Below are positions 7,458-16,918 of a DNA stretch of 64,000 nucleotides, one piece after another. The position numbers were made by a program, and so were the translations under genes. The stretch is from Nocardia colli (GTDB taxonomy: Bacteria > Actinomycetota > Actinomycetes > Mycobacteriales > Mycobacteriaceae): contig NZ_VXLC01000014.1 in assembly GCF_008704205.1 (NCBI RefSeq), positions 372,001 through 436,000 on the forward strand. The letters run 5' to 3'. The stretch's first letter is position 1. Each line of letters opens with the position of its first letter. The notes under the pieces were generated by a model. It was not told the origin of the DNA. It searched no databases and saw nothing but the letters and a program-made list of their open reading frames with translations.

Positions 7458-8624
7458 CTACTGAAGCGCAGTTTCCAAGGCGTCCACCAGGTTTCGGGCA
7501 CGGAGGTCCACCGCACCTTCGACGATGTAGTTGGTGACGTAAGCGAAGGCGAGGTTGCGTTCGGGATCGGCGTAGCCGAGTGAACCGCCGCGCCCGGGGT
7601 GGCCGAAGGTGTTCGGGCCGCCGAGGGTGAGGTCGGCGATGGGCAGCATGAATCCGGTGGCGTAGCGGTCGGGGAGCATGATGACCCGGTCGATGCCGCT
7701 GGTCTGTTCGCGGATGGCGGCGGTGAGGGTTTCGACGGTGAGCAAACGCTTTCCGTCGACCTCGCCGACCAGTGACGCATACAACCGGGCCAACCCGCGA
7801 GCGGTGCCGATACCGTTGCTCGCCGGTATTTCCGCGGCATGCACTGCGGGCGAATTGAAGTCGATGTCCGGCGGGTCGGTGATCTGAAAGGCCCGGTTCG
7901 CCAACGACTCCGGGTCCCGCATCGCCGCGACCATCGGCCGCAACTGCTCCGGGATCAGCTTATCCGGCACCGAATCCAGGTCCGGCTTCGGCGCGAACAC
8001 CAACCGGCTGACCCGATCCCGTTGCGCCGCAGGCAAACCGATGAAGAAGTCGACGTCATACGGCCCGGCGATCTCCTCGGCCAGGAACTGCCCGACCGTC
8101 CGCCCGGTGATCCGGCGGATCACCTCGCCGACCAGCCAGCCGAAGGTACGACCGTGATAACCGTGATCGGTGCCGGGCGTCCAGTTCGGCGTCTGCGCGG
8201 CGAGCGCGTCGACCATGGGCGTCCACGCCAGCGCGTCGGCCAGCGGCACCGGCTTGTCGATCGCCGCGAGCCCCGCCTGATGCGTCAGCAACCAGCGCAC
8301 CGGAATCTCGCCCTTACCCGCGGCCGCGAACTCCGGCCAGTACCGTGCGACGGGCGCATCCAGGTCGAGCAGCCCGCGCTCGACCAGCAGCTGCGTCGCC
8401 GCCGCGACCACCCCTTTGGTCGCCGAGTAGACCAGTTGAAGCGTGTCGCGCTCCCACGGCCGCCCGGCGTCCGGATCAGCGAGCCCACCCCACAGATCGA
8501 CCACCGGCCGCCCGTCCAGATACACGCACACGGCCGCCCCGATATCGCCCTGATCTGCGAAGTTCGCGGCAAACGCGCCCCGTACCGCCTCGAATCCAGG
8601 TGCCACCGTTCCGTCGATCGTCAT
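7458..8624 (-). CDS. serine hydrolase of the beta-lactamase/esterase (class C-like) family
   Basis: A 388-residue protein of the EstB/beta-lactamase-related group. The SxxK nucleophile motif is SATK in LQLVYSATKGVV, a YxN-like tyrosine is in DHGYHGRTFGW, and a GHPGRGGS segment sits near the C-terminus. Relatives hydrolyse ester or amide bonds in small substrates; none is predicted here. No signal peptide is visible, so it is probably cytoplasmic. The stop abuts the stop of the convergent carboxylase gene with no gap. The ATG at 8624 is preferred (GGGG just upstream); 8636 is the longer alternative. Confidence 0.87.
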   Translation of the reverse strand: MTIDGTVAPGFEAVRGAFAANFADQGDIGAAVCVYLDGRPVVDLWGGLADPDAGRPWERDTLQLVYSATKGVVAAATQLLVERGLLDLDAPVARYWPEFAAAGKGEIPVRWLLTHQAGLAAIDKPVPLADALAWTPMVDALAAQTPNWTPGTDHGYHGRTFGWLVGEVIRRITGRTVGQFLAEEIAGPYDVDFFIGLPAAQRDRVSRLVFAPKPDLDSVPDKLIPEQLRPMVAAMRDPESLANRAFQITDPPDIDFNSPAVHAAEIPASNGIGTARGLARLYASLVGEVDGKRLLTVETLTAAIREQTSGIDRVIMLPDRYATGFMLPIADLTLGGPNTFGHPGRGGSLGYADPERNLAFAYVTNYIVEGAVDLRARNLVDALETALQ

Positions 8625-8754
8625 GAACCCCAGCATGTCATGCGCCCACCCGGCGTCGCATCGAACTTTTTTCCGGATGTCCGAGAATGGTCAGCAGCGC
8701 CGACGTTCCTGATGAGCGCCACCACCGCGGTGCCGCCAACCCAGAGGAGTTGCG

Positions 8755-9168
8755 ATGAAATACATGATCCTGAGCTTCGGCTCGCAGCAGGACTACGACG
8801 GCATGGCAGGCAAAGCCACCGGCAAACCCGCGTGGACCGCCGACGAATTCACCGCGATGGTCCAGTTCATGACCGACTTCAACAAGAGCCTCGAGGAGTC
8901 CGGCGAACTGGTCGAGACCCGCGGACTGGCCGAGCCGGTGCACACCCGGCGGATCGGCGGCAAGGGCGGCGCGTTCGTGACCGACGGACCGTACGCGGAG
9001 ACCCAGGAGGTGCTCGCCGGCTACTGGATCGTCGAGTGCGAAAGCTTCGACCGCGCCACCGAGATCGCGGCCCGGCTCGGCACATGCCCCGCGCCCGCCC
9101 ACCTCGCCGACACGGCCTACGCGGATGTGCGGCCGATCGCCGAGGCGGCGGCCCCCGAGTTCGGCTGA
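8755..9168 (+). CDS. YciI/DGPF-domain protein
   Basis: A 137-residue protein with the YCII-related fold and the signature VTDGPYAETQEVLAGYW, the form of this domain typically encoded beside ECF42-type sigma factors. Its biochemical role is not established; relatives have been proposed to bind or modify small molecules. A GAGGAG ribosome site precedes the ATG at 8755. The sigma factor gene starts one base after its stop, so the two are co-transcribed. Confidence 0.88.
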   Translation: MKYMILSFGSQQDYDGMAGKATGKPAWTADEFTAMVQFMTDFNKSLEESGELVETRGLAEPVHTRRIGGKGGAFVTDGPYAETQEVLAGYWIVECESFDRATEIAARLGTCPAPAHLADTAYADVRPIAEAAAPEFG

Positions 9169-9169
9169 G

Positions 9170-10420
9170 ATGCCGAATCACCCGGTGGCGGACCTGCTGC
9201 GCGTTTCCGCGCCGCAGGTCCTCGCCGCGCTCGTGCGCCGCTACGGCCACTTCGACACCGCCGAGGACGCGGTGCAGGAAGCACTGCTCGCCGCTGCCAC
9301 GCAATGGCCCGGCCAAGGCATCCCCGACAACCCGCGCGCCTGGCTGATCACGGTCGCGTCCCGCCGACTGACCGACCTGCTGCGCAGCGAGCAGGCCCGC
9401 AAGCAGCGCGAGGAGACGGCCGCTCGATGGGTGCTCCCGCAGGACTGGCTGACCCCGCCCGCCGACCGGCAGCCGACGGACTCCGACGACACCCTGATCC
9501 TGCTGTTCCTGTGCTGCCACCCGGCATTGTCGCCGCCGTCGCAGGTCGCGCTCACCTTGCGCGCGGTCGGCGGCCTGACCACCGCCGAGATCGCCCGCGC
9601 CTTCCTGGTCCCCGAACCGACCATGACCAAGCGCATCAGCCGAGCGAAGAAAACGATCAAGGACAGCGGCATCCCGTTCGCGCCGCCCGCCCTCGGCGAC
9701 CGCGACGCCCGCCTCGCCGCGGTGCTGCACGTGCTCTACCTGATCTTCACCGAGGGCTACGCCGCCACCTCCGGAACGAGCCTGCACCGCGGCGAATTGT
9801 CCACGGAGGCAATCCGGCTCACCCGTCTGGTGCATCGGCTGCTGCCCGACGACGCCGAGGTGGCCGGCCTGCTCGCGCTGCTGCTGCTCACCGACGCCCG
9901 CCGCGAGGCGCGCACCGGACCCGGCGGTGAACTCGTCTCGATGGAAGACCAGGATCGCAGCCGCTGGCACGCCGAGTTCATCACCGAGGGCGTCGCACTG
10001 ATCACCGCGTCGCTGCCGCGCGGCGTCCCCGGCCCGTACCAACTCCAGGCCGCGATCGCCGCGCTGCACGACGAGGCGCCGAGCTACCCGGACACCGACT
10101 GGCCGCAGATCATGCTGCTCTACGAACGCCTGCTCGCCCTCGTCGACAATCCGATGATCGCGCTCAACCACGCCGTCGCGGTATCGATGGTCCGCGGACC
10201 GCACGCGGCAATGAAACTCGTCGACGACCTGGCAGCCGACGGCCGCCTCGCCGACGACCACCGCCTGCACGCGGTACGCGCCCACCTGCTGGAAACCACC
10301 GGCGACACCGCGTCCGCCCGCGCCGCGTATCTGCTTGCCGCGCAGCACACCACGAGCATCCCGCAGCAGCGTTACCTGCGCGCCCGCGCCGCCCGCCTGC
10401 CGGGGGAGACCTGCGGCTGA
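9170..10420 (+). CDS. ECF42-type RNA polymerase sigma factor with long C-terminal extension
   Basis: A 416-residue sigma factor. Region 2 is within the first 80 residues (ALVRRYGHFDTAEDAVQEAL and PRAWLITVASRRLTDLLR). Region 4 follows (TAEIARAFLVPEPTMTKRISRAKKTI). A helical extension of about 200 residues contains YLIFTEGYAATSG and LRARAARL, as in the ECF42 group. Those sigma factors lack a classical anti-sigma factor; the extension is thought to control activity. Start ATG 9170 is one base after the YciI gene stop. The target promoter was not found in the window. Confidence 0.9.
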   Translation: MPNHPVADLLRVSAPQVLAALVRRYGHFDTAEDAVQEALLAAATQWPGQGIPDNPRAWLITVASRRLTDLLRSEQARKQREETAARWVLPQDWLTPPADRQPTDSDDTLILLFLCCHPALSPPSQVALTLRAVGGLTTAEIARAFLVPEPTMTKRISRAKKTIKDSGIPFAPPALGDRDARLAAVLHVLYLIFTEGYAATSGTSLHRGELSTEAIRLTRLVHRLLPDDAEVAGLLALLLLTDARREARTGPGGELVSMEDQDRSRWHAEFITEGVALITASLPRGVPGPYQLQAAIAALHDEAPSYPDTDWPQIMLLYERLLALVDNPMIALNHAVAVSMVRGPHAAMKLVDDLAADGRLADDHRLHAVRAHLLETTGDTASARAAYLLAAQHTTSIPQQRYLRARAARLPGETCG

Positions 10421-10486
10421 ACCTGTCGGTGCCGCCCGGAATACTCGACCGCGGTCGCCCCACGAATCGTCACCAGGAGGATCCGC

Positions 10487-11134
10487 ATGCCCCGCGAGCT
10501 CGAAGACCTGCCCTACGCGCGCCACCTCGCGGCTTGGGAGGGTGAGCTCGAGCCCGAGGGTGACTACGACTGCGTGCACCTCGACGGCGCCGAACTTGAC
10601 GACGTCGACCTGCAGAACGCCCGCTTCAGCGAATCCGCCCTGACCGCACTGGCCTTCAATCGAGGCAGCCTGCGGCACACCAGATTCGTCGACGTCTGGC
10701 TGCGCAACGTCCGCTGGATCGGCACCGAACTCGCCGACACCGGCTGGCAGGACGGCGAGGTCATCGCCGGCGCCATGTCCGGCGTCGACCTGGCGGGCTC
10801 CCGCCTGCGCCGCGTACGTTTCGAAGGCTGCAAATTCGACTCGGTCAACTTCCGTACCGCCCAGCTCCGCGACGTCACCTTCGTCGAATGCGTCCTGCGC
10901 GACTGCGATTTCGGCGACGCCACCCTCACCAACGTCACCTTCCCTGGCTCGACCTTGGAAAGCATGATCATGAACCGGGTGAAGCTCACCAAGGTAGACC
11001 TCCGCGGCGCCCGAGCCCTCGACATCACCGACGGCCTCGACTCCCTCCGCGGCGCCACCATCGACAACGGTCAACTCATGGAACTGGCCCCCGCCTTCGC
11101 CCGCCACCTCGGCATCGTCGTCCGAAACTCTTGA
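10487..11134 (+). CDS. pentapeptide-repeat protein
   Basis: A 215-residue protein made largely of A(D/N)LXX-like five-residue repeats between about residues 30 and 190 (LDGAELDDVDLQNARF, FEGCKFDSVNF, LRDCDFGDATLTNVTF). These form a right-handed square beta-helix. Some family members mimic DNA and protect gyrase from quinolones, but most have no known function and nothing here decides. AGGAGG precedes the ATG at 10487. It stands alone, 66 bases after the sigma factor, possibly in the same transcript. Confidence 0.85.
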   Translation: MPRELEDLPYARHLAAWEGELEPEGDYDCVHLDGAELDDVDLQNARFSESALTALAFNRGSLRHTRFVDVWLRNVRWIGTELADTGWQDGEVIAGAMSGVDLAGSRLRRVRFEGCKFDSVNFRTAQLRDVTFVECVLRDCDFGDATLTNVTFPGSTLESMIMNRVKLTKVDLRGARALDITDGLDSLRGATIDNGQLMELAPAFARHLGIVVRNS

Positions 11135-11204
11135 TGACCTGGGGTAATGTTTCGCTGAGCGTCGAGTTCGATCGTCCGGCTCCGAGCAGCGAGGAGACCG
11201 ACCC

Positions 11205-12740
11205 GTGCAAGCTCTGCGAATGCCGGCCCTGGTCGCCGCGGCGGCCCTGCTGGTCGGTGGATGCTCCGATGACGAGTTCGACTATCCAGGCAACGGTCAG
11301 CGCGACGCGTTCTATGCCCAACCGGTCGAGTGGCTACCCTGCGTGGAAAGTGAACCGAGCGACTGGTTCCCGGACGTACGCGCGGACGACCGCAGGTGTG
11401 CCCGCATACTCGCGCCGTTGAGCTATCGCGCCGCCGGCCGGTTGGCTCCGGATGCGGGGTTGACGGTCTCCCTCGCTGTCGCCCGGCAGCCCGCCGAGGC
11501 CGCGAAACACGGCACGCTGCTGCTGATCAGCGGTGGCCCCGGCGGACCCGGGCTATCGATGCTGGACATGGCGTTCCCGGAACAGATCCGCCGCCACTAC
11601 GACATCGTCTCCTACGACCCGCGCGGCGTCGGTCGCTCGGCACCGCAGATCAGATGCGACCCCACCGAGGTCGACCTCACGGAGGAACAGGATTCGCCGG
11701 CTGCCACCGAAGCGGCGCGGAGCGAGTTCGTCTCCTCGTGTGTGCGCGGCACCGCCCCGGAAGTGCTGGCGCACATCGGTTCCGACGAGGCCGCCGATGA
11801 CATCGACATCCTGCGTGGCGTACTCGGTGAGCCGCAGCTGAATATCCTTGCGGCGTCTTACGGCACGCAGGTCGCGGCGATGTACATCGACCGCTACCCG
11901 AACGGCTATCGCGCCGCCGTGCTCGACGGCGTTGTCGATGTCACCGAGAACAGCACCCAGATGCGCGTAGGACAGGAGAAGGGCTATCAGGAGACCTTCG
12001 ATCGGGTGGCCGCCTTCTGCGTCGACCGCTATCGCGCGGAAGGGCACCCGGAATGCCCGTTCGGGGACGATCCGGCTCAGGCGGAGAACGTCTTTCGGGG
12101 CGTTCTCCGCGACGTGAAGGAACACCCGGTCGCCGCAGGCGCGGCACCGGCGGTGGAACCGAGCGACATCCTGCGGGCATTGATTGCGAGCTACCTCTGG
12201 CCCGAAGGGTGGGCACCCTACCTCGATGCCCTGGGTGCGGTCCGGCACGGTGACGGCGCACCGATGCGCCGACTGGCCGACGCGGAGACCGGATTGAATT
12301 ATTGGACCTCGGGCATGGAGGAAAATGCGCTCGCGGCGATCACCTGCGCCGACGTCGCGGACCCGACCGACGACCGGGCATCGCGGCAAGCCGACGAGGC
12401 GGCCATGTACGACGCCGCGACCTACGACGACTACACGCCGCGTCCCGCCGAGTTTCCCCTCGGCACCTGCGATTTCTGGCCGTTCGCGGGGACGGCCAAG
12501 GCCTTCCGGCCGCATCGCGCCAACGGTTCGGCGCCGGTGCTGTTCGTCGGCACCAGGCACGACCCGACCACTCCGCTGCGCAATGCCGAGCGCATGGCGA
12601 ACTATCTCGACAGCCCGCTGCTGACGCGCGAGGGTGACGGGCACACCTTCGTCTTCAATGACGTCAACCAGTGCATCGACGGCCTTGTTGTGCGCTACCT
12701 CGGCGATCCGTTCTCGGCGCGAAATGCAGTGTGCCAGTAG
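11205..12740 (+). CDS. secreted alpha/beta-hydrolase lipoprotein (tripeptidyl aminopeptidase-like)
   Basis: A 511-residue protein with a signal peptide and lipobox LLVGGC near residues 15-20, so it is probably anchored outside the cytoplasmic membrane. The oxyanion segment is LISGGPGGPG. The nucleophile is in AASYGTQVA. The acid and histidine come from GTRHDPTTPL and GDGHTF near the C-terminus, where a TAP-like C-terminal domain is present. Relatives in Streptomyces and mycobacteria are exported peptidases or esterases. The start is GTG at 11205, with GAGGAG at 11190-11195. It converges on the TetR gene at 12744. Confidence 0.88.
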   Translation: MQALRMPALVAAAALLVGGCSDDEFDYPGNGQRDAFYAQPVEWLPCVESEPSDWFPDVRADDRRCARILAPLSYRAAGRLAPDAGLTVSLAVARQPAEAAKHGTLLLISGGPGGPGLSMLDMAFPEQIRRHYDIVSYDPRGVGRSAPQIRCDPTEVDLTEEQDSPAATEAARSEFVSSCVRGTAPEVLAHIGSDEAADDIDILRGVLGEPQLNILAASYGTQVAAMYIDRYPNGYRAAVLDGVVDVTENSTQMRVGQEKGYQETFDRVAAFCVDRYRAEGHPECPFGDDPAQAENVFRGVLRDVKEHPVAAGAAPAVEPSDILRALIASYLWPEGWAPYLDALGAVRHGDGAPMRRLADAETGLNYWTSGMEENALAAITCADVADPTDDRASRQADEAAMYDAATYDDYTPRPAEFPLGTCDFWPFAGTAKAFRPHRANGSAPVLFVGTRHDPTTPLRNAERMANYLDSPLLTREGDGHTFVFNDVNQCIDGLVVRYLGDPFSARNAVCQ

Positions 12741-12743
12741 CGG

Positions 12744-13505
12744 TCAAGCGCCGGCGCGGGCGATCGTTGCGGCTACACCGTCGAGGACCAGATCCAAGCC
12801 GAACTCGAAATCATCCTGGCTGGGGTCGGGTGTGGCGGGTGGCGGCGCGGATTCGAAGAGGCCGGAGCCGAAGAGTTCGGCGGCGTCCGGAAACAGTTCG
12901 GGGTCGACCAGGCGCGCCATGTGCCGGGCGTAGTTGCGGTTGGTTTCGGATTCGTCGAGACCGGTTGTGCGCCTGCCCTGTTCGAGTTGCTGGGCGAGGA
13001 GGTCGGCTTGACGGACGTAGCCGCTGACCACCATGACGACGCCGACCTTCGTGCCCGGATCGAGGCCGGTGGGACGGAGGGCGCGTAAGCCCGCGTCCAT
13101 CCAGCAGATGGTGCTGGGTCCGCTCGGCGGGCCGGAGATGGGCAGCTGGGTCAGCCAGGGGCGCTGCCGGTGTACCGACCAGAGGGCGACGGCCCACTCG
13201 CGCAATGCGGTACGCCAATCGCCCACGGGGGCAGGGAAATTCGGGGCAGGGCCGGTGGCGGCGTCGCCCATGAGGACGAGCAGTTCTTCCTTCGAGCCGA
13301 TGTGGCGGTAGAGCGACATCGGTGTGACGCCGAGGGTTTCGGCGATCTTCGGCAGGGTGGCGCCGGAGAGCCCGTCTCGATCGGCCAGCTGCACGGCGGT
13401 GCGCACGACCTGCTCGACGTCGAGCCCGGCGGGCCGACCGAGTCGCGAACCGGTGGGCAGGCGCCACAGGCGGATCAGCTCGTTCGGCGGGGTGTCGTCG
13501 GCCAT
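12744..13505 (-). CDS. TetR family regulator with TetR_C-type ligand domain
   Basis: A 253-residue regulator with an N-terminal helix-turn-helix (ATLPKIAETLGVTPMSLYRHI, residues about 49-69) and a long C-terminal domain like that of tetracycline-repressor-type proteins. It begins VEQVVRTAVQLADRDGL, the usual helix 1. It is divergent from a membrane protein at 13646, and an AT-rich double palindrome lies between them (13562-13584), so it probably represses that gene and itself. The ligand is unknown; a hydrophobic drug-like inducer is common in this group. Confidence 0.88.
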   Translation of the reverse strand: MADDTPPNELIRLWRLPTGSRLGRPAGLDVEQVVRTAVQLADRDGLSGATLPKIAETLGVTPMSLYRHIGSKEELLVLMGDAATGPAPNFPAPVGDWRTALREWAVALWSVHRQRPWLTQLPISGPPSGPSTICWMDAGLRALRPTGLDPGTKVGVVMVVSGYVRQADLLAQQLEQGRRTTGLDESETNRNYARHMARLVDPELFPDAAELFGSGLFESAPPPATPDPSQDDFEFGLDLVLDGVAATIARAGA

Positions 13506-13561
13506 CGTGCGGTTCGCCTCCTCAGCGCTTGTGCTCGATCGGCGGGAAGGTTAGCATGCGT

Positions 13562-13584
13562 CTTATAGTATAAGATATATACTA
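13562..13584. promoter_or_regulatory. AT-rich overlapping palindromes, likely TetR operator
   Basis: CTTATA-G-TATAAG (13562-13574) is a perfect palindrome and overlaps TAGTATA-N5-TATACTA (13566-13584). This is a striking AT island in GC-rich DNA, lying 57-79 bases upstream of the TetR start at 13505 and 62-84 bases upstream of the membrane-protein start. It probably also provides a -10 element. Confidence 0.65.
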
Positions 13585-13645
13585 ATGAGGAAAGAGCCTG
13601 GTCGCCGCGCATCGAGCGGGGATGGATCAGCGAAAGCGAGAGTCC

Positions 13646-14287
13646 ATGGACAGCACCGTCATCAGACGAATCACCGGCGCGGCAGGGCTGGTCGCCACGA
13701 TCCTGATGCTCGTCGAGCTACCGCTCTACTTCGTCTACTCCGGCCCGCCGCTGGACTGGAACATCCTCACCCGCAGCATGTTCGGGCTCATCGGCAACAT
13801 CCTGCTGGTGGTGTTCATGATCGGGCTCCCGCAGCTGCTGAAGGAACGCGGCCCGCAGTACGCGTGGATCGGCTCGATCAGCGCGGCCGCGGGACTGATG
13901 TGGCTCACGGTCACCAGCGTCGCCACCTGCCTCGAGGTCGGCGCGGCCATCGCCGCGCCCGACCCGATCGATCCGACCATCGCGGTGACGGGCACCTACC
14001 TGCTCTACGGCTCGCTGTCCAAGCTGCTGATCGCGTTGTTCCTGACCGCCTTCGGCTTCGCGATCGCGGGCACCGCGCTGCTGCCCCGCTGGACCAGGTG
14101 GACGGCGTTCGGCCTGGCCGTCATCCACCTGATCTTCGTGCCGTCCCTGTTCTGCGGAAACGACCCGGCGAACTTCTACGCGGCCAACGGCTGGGGCACC
14201 ACGGCGTCGACCGGCGGCCTGACCATCCTCTGGCTGCTCGCGGTGAGCGCCACCCTGCTGCGCGCGCCGAAGCTGCGGACTACTTGA
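13646..14287 (+). CDS. multi-pass membrane protein of unknown function
   Basis: A protein of about 213 residues with roughly six hydrophobic segments (for example GLVATILMLVELPLYFVY, NILLVVFMIGLPQLL, LSKLLIALFLTAFGFAIAG and LTILWLLAVSATLL). It resembles small DUF4386-like membrane proteins in layout, but I cannot name the family firmly. It is probably the target of the divergent TetR regulator. ATG 13646 (GAGA upstream) is preferred over ATG 13622, which would add eight polar residues. Its 3' end overlaps the convergent Mce-associated gene by 8 bases. Confidence 0.75.
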   Translation: MDSTVIRRITGAAGLVATILMLVELPLYFVYSGPPLDWNILTRSMFGLIGNILLVVFMIGLPQLLKERGPQYAWIGSISAAAGLMWLTVTSVATCLEVGAAIAAPDPIDPTIAVTGTYLLYGSLSKLLIALFLTAFGFAIAGTALLPRWTRWTAFGLAVIHLIFVPSLFCGNDPANFYAANGWGTTASTGGLTILWLLAVSATLLRAPKLRTT

Positions 14288-14861
14288 GCGGCAACGCCTG
14301 ATTCATCCCGCCGACCTCGGTGATCTGCCACCCGGAGTGCTGGTCGACCGTCACCGTGTAGGTGGCGGTCACCTGACCGGCCTGCGGATTCTGCACATTC
14401 GAGATGGTCAGGCTCACGAACGCGTTCACCGTGTACACCCCGTTGTTCCGCGCGGTCACCTTGGCCGCCACCGGCGTCGCGGTCGAGGTCCACTTCAGCG
14501 GGGTGAGCAGCTCGCCCATCTTCGGGCCGACCGTATCGAACTTGCCGGCCAGCGCGGGCGCGGTGTTGGCCTTCAACTTGCCGATCCAGGTGTTGATGTC
14601 GGCGTAGTTGATGGTCGACGCGCCGACCGCGTAATCGGTGGCGACCTGCTCGGCGTGCCGGTCGTCGGCCGCCGCGGCCCGGTCGTCGGCCAGCTCGCCG
14701 CGGGCGAGTACGAGGAAGACGGACAGCACGACCACCGCCAGGACGAGCACCGTGATGACCGCGCCCCGGATGAGCGTCGGTATCTCGATGCTCACCGACC
14801 GGTCGCGGGTAGAGGTCGTGGGCGCGGTGTCGGATTCGGGGGTCTTGGTCAGCGTTAGCAT
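14280..14861 (-). CDS. Mce-associated membrane protein (Mam)
   Basis: A 193-residue protein with one transmembrane helix (residues about 32-54, GAVITVLVLAVVVLSVFLVL) and an extracytoplasmic domain similar to the NTF2-like part of Mce-associated proteins. Such proteins are encoded at the ends of mce operons and stabilise or assist the Mce lipid-import complex. It is the last gene of this operon, 12 bases after mceF, with AGGAG before its ATG. Confidence 0.87.
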   Translation of the reverse strand: MLTLTKTPESDTAPTTSTRDRSVSIEIPTLIRGAVITVLVLAVVVLSVFLVLARGELADDRAAAADDRHAEQVATDYAVGASTINYADINTWIGKLKANTAPALAGKFDTVGPKMGELLTPLKWTSTATPVAAKVTARNNGVYTVNAFVSLTISNVQNPQAGQVTATYTVTVDQHSGWQITEVGGMNQALPLK

Positions 14862-14873
14862 GGGTGGCAGCTC

Positions 14874-15860
14874 CTATTTGACGGTGATCTGGAGACTGAG
14901 CGCGCCGTCCGGACCGGTGGCGTGCAGGGCCTGGGAAATGAGGTCGCCGAGGTCGATTCCGCGCACCAACCCGGTGGTCGTGGCGACCAGCGGCTCGAAC
15001 ACCGGCAGCAGGGTCCGCAGGTCCGGCCCGAGCCGCTCGATCTTCGCGGCGATCTCCTTCAGCAGCGGGATCAGGCCGATCGTGTTGTCGGTGTCGATGA
15101 GATAGTCGCCCGGAATGTCACCCGAGCGCGCGATCCGCGCGATCGAGTCGGCCACCTGAGCGACCCGCGGCCCGAATTCGGCCCACGGCCCCGACGCCCG
15201 CTCCAACTCGGTTCCGGCCCAAGACAACTCGGTTGCCCGCGATTGCATGGCGACGAGCATCTCGCGAATCACCTCGGTGCGGCTGAGCAGCGTGGCCGCG
15301 AGCAGATCGGTGGACCGGGACAGCTGCGGAATGACGGATTCGGTTCCCGCGAAACCCTTTTCGAACGTCTCGACGATCCCCGCGATCGCCTGCGGATCGA
15401 TCTGCTCGAGCAGCCGCGTCGCGGTGCGCGCGACCTCGGGGATCGAGACCGGCGCGGCGATCGTCTTCGCGTCGACCCGCTGCCCGTCCTGAAGGTACGG
15501 CCCGCCCGCCGCGGTCGGCCGGAACTCCAGATACGGCTCGCCGAGCCCCGAAAGCGCCTCTATCCGTGCCGAACTCGCGATCGGCACCCGGTACTCGGCA
15601 TCGAACCGGAACGCCACCTCGACCGACCGCCCCTGGTGCGCCACGGACGTCACCTGGCCGATCTCGATGCCGGACAGCAACACCTTGGACCGTGGAATGA
15701 GCCCGCCGGAGTCCGCGAGCAGCATGGTCGCCTCGGTGCTGTCGCGGAACCAATCGACCCGCACCACACCGAAGGTGAGATACGAACTGACCACGACCAG
15801 GATGACGCCGATGGAGCCCAGCGATGCGATCGAGCCCAGATGCCTGCCCGCGAACCTCAT
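14874..15860 (-). CDS. mceF: Mce family protein, MceF position
   Basis: A 328-residue protein with an N-terminal membrane anchor (SIASLGSIGVILVVVSSYLTF), the MlaD/Mce domain (residues about 38-115, LLSGIEIGQVTSVAHQG) and a long helical C-terminal part. Mce proteins assemble as a hexameric tube that shuttles lipids or sterols across the envelope to the YrbE permease. Start ATG 15860 overlaps the mceE stop (ATGA); this, and family similarity beginning MRFAGRHLGS, rules out longer starts. Confidence 0.9.
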   Translation of the reverse strand: MRFAGRHLGSIASLGSIGVILVVVSSYLTFGVVRVDWFRDSTEATMLLADSGGLIPRSKVLLSGIEIGQVTSVAHQGRSVEVAFRFDAEYRVPIASSARIEALSGLGEPYLEFRPTAAGGPYLQDGQRVDAKTIAAPVSIPEVARTATRLLEQIDPQAIAGIVETFEKGFAGTESVIPQLSRSTDLLAATLLSRTEVIREMLVAMQSRATELSWAGTELERASGPWAEFGPRVAQVADSIARIARSGDIPGDYLIDTDNTIGLIPLLKEIAAKIERLGPDLRTLLPVFEPLVATTTGLVRGIDLGDLISQALHATGPDGALSLQITVK

Positions 15861-16918
15861 CGGACGACTCCGATCATCCGCAGCGCGTCGAGCATTCGCG
15901 CGACCTGTTCGTCGGTGTCCATCGGATTCGCCGCTCCCTCGATCTCGACGCGGGTGACATTGACCTTCGGTCCATGCTCGGCGAACGGAATCACCCTGTC
16001 CCGCAACAGCGCGACCACCCGGTTGAGATTGGACGGCGCGTTCAGGTCGAGCGGGCGACCCGTGAACAGCAGCGGCACCAGGGCTTTGGCCGTCGCGTCG
16101 CCGGCCTCCAGCAGCGGCGCCAGCCACTGCACCGCGTGCCCGATGACGCCGAGCCCGCCGACGATGCCCAGCGTCAACACCAGCGACTGCGCGTCCGCGG
16201 GGATCTCCACGGCGCCGCGTTCGCTGAGCAGCGCGTCCAGCTGGGTCGGATTGTCCAGCACCGCAGCGAGATCCCGCTCGATCGCGTCCAGCATCCGATC
16301 CACCGAACCGGTGTCGGCGGCAACATCCTGGGCGTCACGGCCGAGTGCCGCGAAGATCCGCGCGGTCTCGGCCGGCTGCTCCGGCAGCACCGCGTTCACC
16401 CGGTTGACGATGTCCTGGGCCTGTTGCAGCGCGCCGCCGCCGACGAAGGTCGACAGGCCGGCCAGCAGGTCCTCCACCTGGAGGGCGGCCTTGGTCTGGC
16501 GCAGCGGGATGGTGCCGCCATCGGGGATCAGCTCCGCGGAACCTGTTGGCGGAGTGGTGAGTCCGATATAGATGTCACCGAGAAAGGTGTTCTGCCGCAG
16601 CTGCGCCGTCGTGGTGGTCGGCAGCTTCACCGAGTTCGAGATCTCGACGACGGCGTCGACGCGGCCGCTGCTGGTCGCGGTCGGGTCCACCACGTGCACC
16701 GAGCGCAGGCTGCCGATCTGCGCGCCGTTGGCCACCACTTTCGCCTGGGTGGGCAGGTTGAGCGCGCTGGCGAGCTCGATCCGCACCTGATAGGTCGGCC
16801 CGGACACCGAAGCGCCCGGCACCGGCACCTCGGCGGGATCGAACGCGCAGCCCGACGCGGTCAGCAGCACCGCCGCCGCGGCCGCGACGACTCCGGATCG
16901 GAGACTGGACCTGGTCAT
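15857..16918 (-). CDS. mceE: Mce family lipoprotein, MceE position
   Basis: A 353-residue protein. It has a signal peptide and lipobox (LLTASGC, Cys near residue 24), as expected for the MceE subunit, then an Mce domain (VVANGAQIGSLRSVHVVDP) and a helical tail. It anchors the Mce assembly by lipid. The ATG at 16918 overlaps the end of mceD by 4 bases; 'QLRQNTFLGDIYIGL' is the typical Mce-domain end. Confidence 0.9.
   Translation of the reverse strand: MTRSSLRSGVVAAAAAVLLTASGCAFDPAEVPVPGASVSGPTYQVRIELASALNLPTQAKVVANGAQIGSLRSVHVVDPTATSSGRVDAVVEISNSVKLPTTTTAQLRQNTFLGDIYIGLTTPPTGSAELIPDGGTIPLRQTKAALQVEDLLAGLSTFVGGGALQQAQDIVNRVNAVLPEQPAETARIFAALGRDAQDVAADTGSVDRMLDAIERDLAAVLDNPTQLDALLSERGAVEIPADAQSLVLTLGIVGGLGVIGHAVQWLAPLLEAGDATAKALVPLLFTGRPLDLNAPSNLNRVVALLRDRVIPFAEHGPKVNVTRVEIEGAANPMDTDEQVARMLDALRMIGVVR

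Noticed and set aside
8879..11107. 742-codon minus-strand open frame
   Set aside because: It is antisense to the YciI, ECF sigma and pentapeptide genes, which have recognisable motifs; long antisense frames are expected at this GC content.
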